Positions 40,436-47,894 of a stretch of 64,000 bases of DNA are shown in pieces (positions within the stretch are counted from its first letter, which is position 1; every line of letters begins with the position of its first letter). The translations under genes and the position numbers were made by a program. The notes beneath the pieces are model-generated. The model did not search any database, was not told where the DNA came from, and was given only the letters and a program-made list of their open reading frames with translations. The stretch comes from Armatimonadota bacterium (GTDB lineage Bacteria; Armatimonadota; Zipacnadia; JAUWAU01), in the NCBI GenBank assembly GCA_030601885.1, contig JAUWAU010000011.1:1-64000 (forward strand), given 5' to 3'.

Positions 40436-41287
40436 TTAGGCGGACGGAGGCGTGGGGACGGCGGGTGTCCCAGTTGGCTTGAGCAAGGGCACATAGACGA
40501 AGAAGAGCGGCCGCTCTGCCAGGCCAGTCTCCGCGTTCACAGGCATATCGAGGATGTTGAGGACGTTGAGCTCCAGCCTCTTCGCGTCGTCGTCAGTCAG
40601 AGCGAACTCCCACCGATTGTGGAAGCGTCGGTCTGGATCCGCGGAGAACAGCGTCATCGACATGCGGTAGTCCCCCGCCTGCCAGTAGCATGCGCGTGTT
40701 AGGCGCGCGTACGCCTCGACGCGCCTCGCATCGTTCCTGTATGTTTCACGAAGGGCCGCCAGTGTGGACATCGCCCCCTGCTCACCATAGCGCAGCTGCT
40801 CAGCGAGGTTCTGCACACCAAGCGACGACTTCGCATCTGCAAACGCAGCATGTGCTTCACCGATCGGCGCGGCCATCTCTCGCAGCGTCGAGAGGTCGGC
40901 GAAGACCACCTGCACGCGGCGAGGTGCATTCACTGAAATCATGAAGCCAGATGCGATCTCGATGAACACCGGCTGCTGACCGACAGGACCCAGCGGAATG
41001 CTGTGGGGGCGAAACACGGCCCACTCTAACCTGTGAGTGGCGCTGTCCTTCGCCCTGGTTATGTCGAGCTCCATTTTGCTGATGAACATATCGCGATGAA
41101 GGGCTCGGAAAGTCCCCCCAATCGTCACCGTTGGCCCCAGCGGGCCGAACCCGACTTCCACGGAACTACTCTCATAGGTCTCCACCTTGCCCTGGCGGAC
41201 AAACCTGTTCCAGGCAGCGATAGCCCAGGGCTGGACAATGGCCACAGCTGCCCCAATCGCTGTAGCGATGACTAACGTATCTGCCAT
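40436..41287 (-). CDS. membrane-anchored protein of unknown function
   Basis: A 283-residue protein with an N-terminal helix (TLVIATAIGAAVAIVQPWAIAAW, about residues 4-26) and a soluble C-terminal part. SSVEVGFGPLGPTVTIGGTF suggests a beta-rich start, and the middle (about 115-200) is helical. No known motif is seen. GGGAG ten bases before ATG 41287 favours this start over GTG 41296. The start lies one base after the end of the possible extension of the upstream gene, and an intrinsic terminator follows the stop. Confidence 0.65.
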   Translation of the reverse strand: MADTLVIATAIGAAVAIVQPWAIAAWNRFVRQGKVETYESSSVEVGFGPLGPTVTIGGTFRALHRDMFISKMELDITRAKDSATHRLEWAVFRPHSIPLGPVGQQPVFIEIASGFMISVNAPRRVQVVFADLSTLREMAAPIGEAHAAFADAKSSLGVQNLAEQLRYGEQGAMSTLAALRETYRNDARRVEAYARLTRACYWQAGDYRMSMTLFSADPDRRFHNRWEFALTDDDAKRLELNVLNILDMPVNAETGLAERPLFFVYVPLLKPTGTPAVPTPPSA

Positions 41288-41288
41288 C

Positions 41289-41486
41289 CTATTCACACTC
41301 CCTGTCTGCGTGGCATAACTGAGCAGCCAAGCCCAGGTCTTTGGAATTGCGGGGGATATTCATGATGGGTACCTGTGGGGCTCTGGGCTGTGAGAGCCAC
41401 AGGCGCGCCACCTTAGATTCCTCCCGCGTCAGCTCCTGCGCCTCCGCGATCTGCGCGGGGGAGCGGCCACGGGAAAGAGCGTGTCG
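41289..41486 (-). pseudogene. in-frame coding extension behind a TAA stop
   Basis: Directly after the TAA at 41489-41487, the same frame stays open for 65 codons to TAG 41291-41289. It includes SPAQIAEAQELTREES and KVARLWLSQPRAPQ. Codon third positions are strongly G/C, as in real genes here. It ends one base before the next gene. It is either the severed C-terminus of the upstream gene after a nonsense mutation, or a readthrough product, or an assembly error. No start codon of its own is convincing. Confidence 0.5.
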
Positions 41487-42101
41487 TTACTGCTCCATCT
41501 GCTCGAAGAACTTGCCGCCAGGCTCAGCGCGTTCGCTGAACCCGGGCTCCGCACGGAGGTACACCTTGCCGTCGTGCCACACGGCAGCACAGTCGCCGCC
41601 GCGGATGTGAAATCCGAGGATGACGCGCTCTTGTGGCACGCCGGGCACGCTGGCTTCGATGCCCTCGAACAAGCTGGCTCCCATCGTCAGGAACTCGCCG
41701 CGCTTCACTCGGTCCGAGGCCCTCTCCCACGCGGATGCTTCGGCAGGCTGGTAGCCGCAGTTCACGAGCGCACTAAGCCCCTGCCGCGAGAGGTAAATGC
41801 TCCACTCCTCCGTGATGAGATAGTCGTAGCCCCCAAAGGACTCCCGGGCATCGAGGCTAAGTGCCTGCCACTCGCCCCAGCACGGGATGTACGGCTCCCG
41901 CAGCTTCTCGGGCAGCCAGGGGTAGCGCGCTCTTGCCATCTCCTCGTGCAGGTAGAAACTGGCGCCACCCGCCCTCGCGGCTATCTCATAGAGGCCGGAT
42001 GCGGCTTGCTCCTCCTCCTGCTCCCTCTGCCCGGTGCCGATACCAACGACCGCAGCGCCAACCAACACACCGACGAAACCGGCAATCGCTGTTCGCAGCA
42101 T
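41487..42101 (-). CDS. membrane-anchored or exported protein of unknown function, possibly truncated
   Basis: A 204-residue protein with an N-terminal hydrophobic segment (IAGFVGVLVGAAVVGIGTG, residues 6-24) that is either a signal or an anchor. The rest is soluble, with PWLPEKLREPYIPCWGEW and GASLFEGIEASVPG. No family is recognised. GGAGG eight bases before ATG 42101 supports the start. The frame continues past the TAA, so the ancestral protein may have had about 269 residues. Confidence 0.6.
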   Translation of the reverse strand: MLRTAIAGFVGVLVGAAVVGIGTGQREQEEEQAASGLYEIAARAGGASFYLHEEMARARYPWLPEKLREPYIPCWGEWQALSLDARESFGGYDYLITEEWSIYLSRQGLSALVNCGYQPAEASAWERASDRVKRGEFLTMGASLFEGIEASVPGVPQERVILGFHIRGGDCAAVWHDGKVYLRAEPGFSERAEPGGKFFEQMEQ

Positions 42102-42282
42102 CGCTGAATCCTCCGCTCTAGACTATCAATTCTCCACCGTACCGCCTAAGGCCTGCCCAGCATCGGACAAACCATTCATCCCATGCCGTGCCGCTTCGCC
42201 CAGCACGCCTCGCAGTAGCGGCGCGCCCGCTGCCGAAACGACTACCGCGTCGTGTCGCGACGAGCCGGGCCGTACGTCTTCG

Positions 42283-42313
42283 CTGGCCACTAACCACCAA
42301 CCACTGACCACCG
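42283..42313. repeat. degenerate CCACTAACCACCAACCACTG heptad tract
   Basis: Imperfect repeats of a heptad close to CCACTGA/ACCACCA precede the end of the Gfo/Idh gene. Related tracts occur near 5270, 8140, 43440, 46405, 49420, 52560 and 53480, mostly touching a gene end or start. The remaining 42102-42282 is non-coding with no other feature seen. Confidence 0.55.
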
Positions 42314-42317
42314 CCTC

Positions 42318-43424
42318 TCACGCCGGCGCATCGCCCCAGTCAGGCACCTTCAACAGCTCGCCGCCTCTGAGGGCTGACTGATGAGCCACTATGCCGGGGG
42401 CGAGATAGCGAAGCGCCTCCCAGATGTTGATGCGCGGCAGGCGCTGTTTGCTGCACGAGTCCACGAACTCGTGCACCAGATAGGCGTGCGAGCCGCCGTG
42501 CCCGCCGAGGTCTGCCGCGAGCGCTTCCGGCAGCGGCTCGCGCACGTCGGACAGATCGGCGGCCTCCCAGCCATCCTTCGTGACCCATTTGGCCCCAGAG
42601 ACGTCGTTCTCAAAGGAAGCCTCCGTCCCGTAGATGCGGAATCCCTCGCGTCCCCGGTGCCCGACGCGGCGGAACTCGCAGATGCGCGCGGTGGCGCCGT
42701 TGCTCATGCGGTACAGCGCCACCTCGTTGCTGAACACGTTGCCGGTGATGGTGTCCTCGCGGAACCAATCGTCGTCCGGATGGACGTAGCCCTGCGCGGA
42801 GACCTCCGTCATGTGGGCGCCCATGACTGAGATCACGCCGGAGGTGGCGTGGGTCGGATAGTGCATCGGCACGCCTCCGGTCTTGTCGCGCCCCCACTGC
42901 TCACCCCACCGGTTCTTCGCCACATCGTAGAGCCCGTGAGACAAGTCGTGCAGATACTCCCCCTCGCCGTACACGAATTCACCGAATGCGCCCTCGGCCG
43001 CCCTCTGCCGGCAGTACATGGTCTCCGGGCGGAAGAAGGTCGTCTCGCCGAGCATGTAGAGCTGCCCCGTGCGCTTCACGGTCTCGATGAGCCGGTCGCA
43101 GAGCTCAAGCGTCTGCTCGCCGTCGGGCGACGAGGCCGGCGGCACGGCGCTATAGACGTGCTTGCCCGACTCCATGACCTGAATGGCCTGCTCTGCATGA
43201 AGCCAGGGCTGCGTGATGACGGCGATGGCGTCCAGGTCCGTCTTGCACAGCTCATCCAGGCTCGCGTACGTCTCGGATATCTCGAACTTGCGGGCTTGCT
43301 CGGCGAGACGATCTGCCCGCAGATCGCAGAGCGCGAACCGATGTACGTCCGGATGGTCGCGGAACAGCGTGACGAAGTTCCCCCCGAACTGTCCGAGGCC
43401 GACGAGGCCGACGCTGATGGCCAT
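42318..43424 (-). CDS. Gfo/Idh/MocA-family oxidoreductase
   Basis: A 368-residue NAD(P)-dependent sugar or inositol dehydrogenase-like enzyme. The N-terminal Rossmann motif is VGLVGLGQFGGNF. The family region around DLDAIAVITQPWLHAEQAIQVMESGKHVYSAVPP includes the usual catalytic lysine motif variant: EKP is replaced by VPP, so the catalytic Lys is not evident. HYPTHATSGVISVMGAH is in the C-terminal domain. ATG 43424 with GGGG upstream is chosen over GTG 43436. Third in a leftward run with the TIM-barrel isomerase and an SGNH remnant. Substrate unknown. Confidence 0.87.
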   Translation of the reverse strand: MAISVGLVGLGQFGGNFVTLFRDHPDVHRFALCDLRADRLAEQARKFEISETYASLDELCKTDLDAIAVITQPWLHAEQAIQVMESGKHVYSAVPPASSPDGEQTLELCDRLIETVKRTGQLYMLGETTFFRPETMYCRQRAAEGAFGEFVYGEGEYLHDLSHGLYDVAKNRWGEQWGRDKTGGVPMHYPTHATSGVISVMGAHMTEVSAQGYVHPDDDWFREDTITGNVFSNEVALYRMSNGATARICEFRRVGHRGREGFRIYGTEASFENDVSGAKWVTKDGWEAADLSDVREPLPEALAADLGGHGGSHAYLVHEFVDSCSKQRLPRINIWEALRYLAPGIVAHQSALRGGELLKVPDWGDAPA

Positions 43425-43471
43425 TTGGCACCCCACATCAGTGGTTAGTGGTTAGTAAAGGCACACATCCC

Positions 43472-43762
43472 TCACACGCCCGGCACAGTGATCTTTTTGA
43501 AGACCACGTTCGAGAAGTTGCGTCCCATTATCTCGTAGCCATCGCCATTCGGATGGACCTGGGCGGGGAGGTAGTCCTGGACGAGGTCCTCGCCGAACAT
43601 GCTGAGCCCGTCGAAGTAATGCAGATTGGCATCACCGCGGTCCGCCGTGCGCGCAACGGCATCCTCGATTTCACCGTGCATCTTGGTCAGGGACAGGCCG
43701 ACTGCGTTGGGCTCCTGTTCTCGTGAGGGCGATATGATGGGCGAGATGACGTCGGGCGACAT
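43472..43762 (-). pseudogene. C-terminal remnant of an SGNH/GDSL-type hydrolase
   Basis: 96 codons covering the last third of an SGNH hydrolase: VISPIISPSREQEPN, NLHYFDGLSMFGED, and the catalytic-His block VHPNGDGYEIMG. The nucleophile-Ser block (GDS) and the oxyanion Gly/Asn blocks are missing. Upstream only about 60 bp separate it from the next gene, so the 5-prime two thirds have been deleted. An AGGAG lies upstream of ATG 43762, so a short product could still be made. Confidence 0.7.
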
Positions 43763-43821
43763 GTCCCGATCTGTTCTCCTTCTGTCATCAACCACATTGC
43801 GCAGCCAGATCGTCGGCACGG

Positions 43822-44739
43822 CTACAGCAGGTCGCCACACAACTCCCGCAGGTACCGCATGGCCGCCAGGCATTCCTGCTCGAACTGCTCCGTCGCCGCA
43901 GGCACCGCCGTGCCGTGACTGACGCCGGGCACGTGCTCCAGCTCCAGCGACAGGACCCCCTCGTACCCGATGTCTTCGAGGGCCTGCAGGAACGCCTTCC
44001 AATCGATCTTCCCCTTGCCCGGTCGCCAGTGCGCGTTGTGCGTGGCGTCGTTGTCCGAGATGTGAGTGTGGAACACCCGGTGACCGAGCTTATAGATGGC
44101 CAGGTGGGGGATGTCGCCCGCCGGGAACGTATGGCTCGGATCAACGTTCATGCCCAACGCGGGAGAGCCGACGTGGTCGATGAGCCGAAGCATCGCCGCG
44201 GACGCATCCACCCAGCGATATGGGTGGGCCTCGAGCGCGTACCGCATTCCCGCCTCATCGCACAGCTCGCAGCACTGCCGCGTGGCCTCAACGTATGCCT
44301 TCCAGTTGTCGTCCCACGCACTGGCTCGGCGCTGGCTTTCATCGAGCGGGCAAGCAACCTCCTGCGCCGCCGGAAGGCTCAGCAGCGGCATTATGCGTAC
44401 CCCAAAGGGAGTGGGGGAGACCGTGTTGACGATGCCCGTGCCCAGCGCGTGCCCCACTTCGACCATGCGCGCGAAGTGCTCGACGGCTTTCTCGCGCTCC
44501 CCGTCGTCGGCAGCCGAGAGCCCGCCAGGCGTTGACACGAATTCTGACAGCTCGAGGCCCTCTCCGTCGAGAATCTCGCGCAGCGCCTTGATGCGCGCCG
44601 GCGTGTAGTACTCGTCGAGTGTGTCGCGCGTCCAGGCGATCAGCTCGACGCTCTTGAAGCCAAGCTTCGCTATCCGTCGGATTGCGTCCTCATACGGCGG
44701 ACGCCACTGAAACGGCCAGATGGCTGTGCCGAAGTTCAT
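43822..44739 (-). CDS. sugar phosphate isomerase/epimerase (xylose isomerase-like TIM barrel)
   Basis: A 305-residue AP-endonuclease-2/xylose-isomerase-like TIM-barrel. MNFGTAIWPFQW starts strand 1. GFKSVELIAW, ALEAHPYRWVD, GMNVDPSHTF and FHTHISDND carry the metal-binding Glu, His and Asp residues in the usual order, and LSLELEHVPG gives the final Glu. Members isomerise or epimerise free sugars, inosose or tagatose-type substrates; the substrate here is unknown. AAGGAGG upstream of the ATG is a strong ribosome binding site. First gene of the leftward group. Confidence 0.85.
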   Translation of the reverse strand: MNFGTAIWPFQWRPPYEDAIRRIAKLGFKSVELIAWTRDTLDEYYTPARIKALREILDGEGLELSEFVSTPGGLSAADDGEREKAVEHFARMVEVGHALGTGIVNTVSPTPFGVRIMPLLSLPAAQEVACPLDESQRRASAWDDNWKAYVEATRQCCELCDEAGMRYALEAHPYRWVDASAAMLRLIDHVGSPALGMNVDPSHTFPAGDIPHLAIYKLGHRVFHTHISDNDATHNAHWRPGKGKIDWKAFLQALEDIGYEGVLSLELEHVPGVSHGTAVPAATEQFEQECLAAMRYLRELCGDLL

Positions 44740-44940
44740 TCTGGGCGCCTCCTTCTGGCATGGTCACGCCATGTGTGTGCCCGACATGGGTTCCTTCCCG
44801 GGGGCCGCAGTCCTTTGCCGGCGTGTGGAGACGGCGGCCCGAGTGCCGCGCCGGGCCCCCCTCGAAATGGAGGGAATGCGTGCATGCGGGTATGCAAATG
44901 ATGAGGGGTGTGTGGGTGGGGAGGTGTTGGGGGGTAGTTG

Positions 44941-45090
44941 GTCATGTTGCGGTGCGACGGCCGGAAGCGATGAAGATGGGTGCGTGAGTTGCGGGTGGCG
45001 GGCCTCGGCTGGAGCAAAGGAATCGGCCTTCGGCCGAAGGGCCGAGGTACAGGCCCTCGGCTACAAAAGCGGCAAAGGCACGAATCTTCG
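44941..45090 (-). repeat. composite structured repeat, unit 6 (minus orientation)
   Basis: On the minus strand, GAAGATTCG (45089-45081), TGTAG (45065-45061), a hairpin with arms GCCGAGG and CCTCGGC, then CCCATCTTCATCGCTTCCGG near 44980-44961. The hairpin arms differ completely from those in other units. The rest of the 44740-45105 gap (44740-44940) is G/T-rich with no gene or structure that I can support. Confidence 0.7.
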
Positions 45091-45105
45091 GAGCAGTCAC
45101 ACGTT

Positions 45106-45813
45106 CTAGCGCAGCACGCCCTTGAGTTTGCGGCGGCATTCGGAACAGAAGCCCGTTGCGCGGTCTACGGTGCTGACGCGGCCCTTGGCGTCCTCCATGA
45201 TGCAGCTCTTCATGGGGCAGTGGGGCAGGCCGAGGGTGTGGCCCACCTCGTGGACCGAGACCTTCCTGATGCGGGCGTGGAAGGTGTCCTGGGAGGTCTT
45301 TGAGCGCAGGCGCCAGGCGGATACGACGCAGAGATGCCCGGGCCGGCGGCCGAGGCCGAAGATGCCCCAGTCGAGGTACTGGCCTTTGGTGGTGGAGATG
45401 TCCACCTCAGTGATGCCGATGATGCGCTGGCGGGGCTCCGGGAGCATGTCGTCGAGCGCGTCGAGCAGTTTGTCGGCCCGGTATCGGTTGCGGGGCTTGT
45501 AGTAGGTCTCGTCCGGCAATGGGCGGGCCGGGAGCAGCTCGATCTTCGCGTTGTACGTGTCGGTGAGGGCTTCCACGACGTCGTCCAGCACCTCGTCTCT
45601 GACCGGGCGGGCCCCGAGAGGCTGCGTGGCAGTCGACTCCAGCGGCTGGACGTATATGGTGGGCAGTTCACGCGCGCGAGGACGGCCCCGCTTTGGCCCG
45701 TCAGGTTGCGACTCCGGGGCGCGGCATCCTGTTGCCAGGGCGCAAAGTGCCAGGAGTGCTCCAAGCAAGGCGAACGTCACGGATACTGGGATGATGCGTT
45801 TGGGCTGGCGCAT
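45106..45813 (-). CDS. archaemetzincin-family lipoprotein metalloprotease
   Basis: A 235-residue protein with signal and lipobox LATGC (Cys about 30). The archaemetzincin zinc site is complete: HEVGHTLGLPH, then CPMKSCIM, then a CSEC pair about 16 residues later. These fit the family HExxHxxGxxH plus CX4C...CxxC signature. Archaemetzincins are zinc proteases with poorly known substrates. Most are cytosolic and have no signal, so a lipidated form is unusual. GAGG upstream supports ATG 45813. It is divergent from the next membrane protein. Confidence 0.88.
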   Translation of the reverse strand: MRQPKRIIPVSVTFALLGALLALCALATGCRAPESQPDGPKRGRPRARELPTIYVQPLESTATQPLGARPVRDEVLDDVVEALTDTYNAKIELLPARPLPDETYYKPRNRYRADKLLDALDDMLPEPRQRIIGITEVDISTTKGQYLDWGIFGLGRRPGHLCVVSAWRLRSKTSQDTFHARIRKVSVHEVGHTLGLPHCPMKSCIMEDAKGRVSTVDRATGFCSECRRKLKGVLR

Positions 45814-45900
45814 GTGTCCTCGCTCCCTGCAGGATGTTGGGCGCGAGCCGAGCTATTCCTGCAGGAGGGGGCGGGGCGACAGGGAGAAACATCTGGTGCT

Positions 45901-46413
45901 ATGTCCCCGCGAGCGGCTCGGCCGGTCTATTGGGCAGTGATCCTGCTGGGCACAGCGGCCTTGTGTGTCGCCGTCCGGTGTTGGCGCGATCCGTGCCACT
46001 GTGTGTATGACGTGCTCACGGGCCTCGTCGTGTTCTCCTTTGTCGGCCAGCTCGTGATCGAAGCCCTCCAGGAGGGCACCACGGCGCAATGGTGGGGCCG
46101 CGCGCTGCTGCTGGTGCCTATCGGCGGCGTCTCGGTGGGGGCACTGCTGCTCGGCTGGGAGATCTCCGGCCACCTCACTGGCCTGCTCATCGTGGCCGGC
46201 GCACAGTCATTGGACAAGCGCCTGTCCGGGCTCGTCCGTATAGCCTATTGGCTTCCGGTGCCCATCGCCCTCTGGCTGCGCTGGAGCATCTTCGACCGCG
46301 GCGTCCACACGGAGACATACAGCGCAGTCGCTGTGGCGGCCGCCTGCCTCGCGGCGCTGCTCCCGTGGCGTCGTTTCGGGGCGGGCCGGCTACCGCCGTC
46401 CCTCAACCATTAA
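45901..46413 (+). CDS. multi-pass membrane protein of unknown function
   Basis: A 170-residue protein with about five hydrophobic segments, including YWAVILLGTAALCVAV, VLTGLVVFSFVGQLVI, LLLVPIGGVSVGALLL and YSAVAVAAACLAALLP. No family is recognised. ATG 45901 is chosen because the hydrophobic character begins there; GGGAG lies upstream with loose spacing. The final codons PSLNH coincide with a CCTCAACCATTAACC heptad tract. Convergent with the cyclase gene. Confidence 0.6.
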   Translation: MSPRAARPVYWAVILLGTAALCVAVRCWRDPCHCVYDVLTGLVVFSFVGQLVIEALQEGTTAQWWGRALLLVPIGGVSVGALLLGWEISGHLTGLLIVAGAQSLDKRLSGLVRIAYWLPVPIALWLRWSIFDRGVHTETYSAVAVAAACLAALLPWRRFGAGRLPPSLNH

Positions 46414-46431
46414 CCATGCACCATCAACCAT

Positions 46432-47064
46432 TCATTCTTCCTCGATGGCAATGCACCTCACGAGCGAGCTATCGAGCTCCGCAATCCGGAGCGGGAGGGC
46501 CAACAGGAAGAACTCGTCCTGGCGCAGCTCCTCGAGGTTGGCGATCACCTCCAGGAACGGCACGTCACGGCTCATGAGAATGTCGTGCAACTCCCTGACG
46601 TCCGCCGTGTTCGAGCCGAGCAGGACGCTGTCGTCAATGCCCAGCATCTTGACGCCCTTGGCGGCCATCCAATGGGCGGCGTCGGGCGTCAGGTGAGGCG
46701 CCTCGTCGTGCGGGCGGCCGCTGGTGAAGATGAGAATATCGCCCTCGCTGACGGCGTCGCCCGGGACGTCGTCGAGCACCTCGGACGTGATCGGCGCGTT
46801 GGCCGGCAGCGACGCGAGCCGCGCGAGCCGCGCCGGACCCATAAACGACGAGATGGGCAGCTCCGTGACGTCGGCGCCGTCCTCAAAGAAGTGCGACGGC
46901 GCTTCCACGTGCGTGCCGATGTGGCTCATCGTGTCGATCTCGTGCATGAACGTGTCGTCCGATGGGATCACGCCGCGCCGGATCTCCAGCCGACGCTCCT
47001 CCTGCCCCGGCACGAGCCGCACGCTGAGGTCAACAACGCGGCATCCGGCGAGTATGTCGCGCAT
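46432..47064 (-). CDS. cyclase-family (kynurenine formamidase-like) metal hydrolase
   Basis: A 210-residue protein of the cyclase/KynB family. The metal motif HIGTHVEAPSHF (HxGTHxDxPxHF, Asp to Glu) is near residue 47. LPISSFMGPARL and KMLGIDDSVLLGSN follow. Members hydrolyse N-formylkynurenine or act as polyketide cyclases or isatin hydrolases; the substrate here is unknown. The ribosome binding site overlaps the end of the aldolase gene, so the sulfatase-aldolase-cyclase genes form one leftward operon. Confidence 0.85.
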   Translation of the reverse strand: MRDILAGCRVVDLSVRLVPGQEERRLEIRRGVIPSDDTFMHEIDTMSHIGTHVEAPSHFFEDGADVTELPISSFMGPARLARLASLPANAPITSEVLDDVPGDAVSEGDILIFTSGRPHDEAPHLTPDAAHWMAAKGVKMLGIDDSVLLGSNTADVRELHDILMSRDVPFLEVIANLEELRQDEFFLLALPLRIAELDSSLVRCIAIEEE

Positions 47065-47085
47065 ATCGGCTTTCCCCTCCTGTTA

Positions 47086-47862
47086 TTAGCCCCAGAGTTG
47101 CCTGACGTTCGGGACGGCATCTCGCGCGCCCATGCCGAGCAAGCCGGAGTCACTCGAGTACGTGAGCATCCGCATCCCCCGGTTGGCACACTCGCCAAGC
47201 AGCTCGAGGGTGGCTCCATGCAGCGCCGCGCAGCGCCCGTGACGCTCGCATGCCGCGACGACGGCGTCGATGGAGTCCATCAGCTCCTGGCTGGAGAACT
47301 GCCCTGGTATGCCGTGGGAGATGCACAGATCGTTGGGTCCGATCAGCGCCACGTGGATGCCATCGACCGAGAGTATTTCATCCAGGTTATCAAGCGCCGC
47401 CGTGCTCTCGATCTGGGCGATGATGACTATCTCGCTATTGGCCATCGGAAGGTAGTCGGCCACTCCCGTCGGCTCGTAGTCCGTGAGGATCGGCCGCATC
47501 GCGGAGCCGCGGCGTCCCACCGGCGGAAAGTACGCGCAGCTCACCGCCTCCTCGGCCTGCTCCCGCGACTCAACCCGCGGGATCATCAGCCCCAGCGCGC
47601 CGGCGTCGAGCGGCCGGGATATGAGGTGATACTGCGTATCGGGCACGCGCACGATCGGCGCCAGGCCGAAGCGTCGCGACGCGACGCAGAGCCTGTGCAC
47701 TGCCTCAATGTCGTACTGGCCATGCTCCTGGTCGATGATCATGAAGTCGAACCCCGCATCGGCCAGCACTCGCGGCACGCCGGCGCTGTAGCATTCGGTC
47801 ATCATGGTGCCGATGACGTGCTGCCGGCTCTCGATCTTGTCTCTCAGTTGGCCCCTGTTCAT
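47086..47862 (-). CDS. HpcH/HpaI-family aldolase
   Basis: A 258-residue class II pyruvate aldolase. FDFMIIDQEHGQYD contains the Glu/His pair near the active site. SAMRPILTDY, AQIESTAALDNLDEILSVDGI (metal Glu) and IGPNDLCISHG (metal Asp) match the family. Likely substrates are hydroxy-keto acids with a pyruvate leaving group. ATG 47862 has no clear Shine-Dalgarno, so translation may be coupled to the upstream sulfatase, whose stop is 32 bp away. Confidence 0.87.
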   Translation of the reverse strand: MNRGQLRDKIESRQHVIGTMMTECYSAGVPRVLADAGFDFMIIDQEHGQYDIEAVHRLCVASRRFGLAPIVRVPDTQYHLISRPLDAGALGLMIPRVESREQAEEAVSCAYFPPVGRRGSAMRPILTDYEPTGVADYLPMANSEIVIIAQIESTAALDNLDEILSVDGIHVALIGPNDLCISHGIPGQFSSQELMDSIDAVVAACERHGRCAALHGATLELLGECANRGMRMLTYSSDSGLLGMGARDAVPNVRQLWG

Positions 47863-47894
47863 GATTCTTTGTGTCTGCACCTCGCTTTGACGAC

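Noticed and set aside
43763-44002. Upstream part of the open frame containing the SGNH remnant
   Set aside because: It overlaps the isomerase gene in antisense, and no hydrolase motif is present there.
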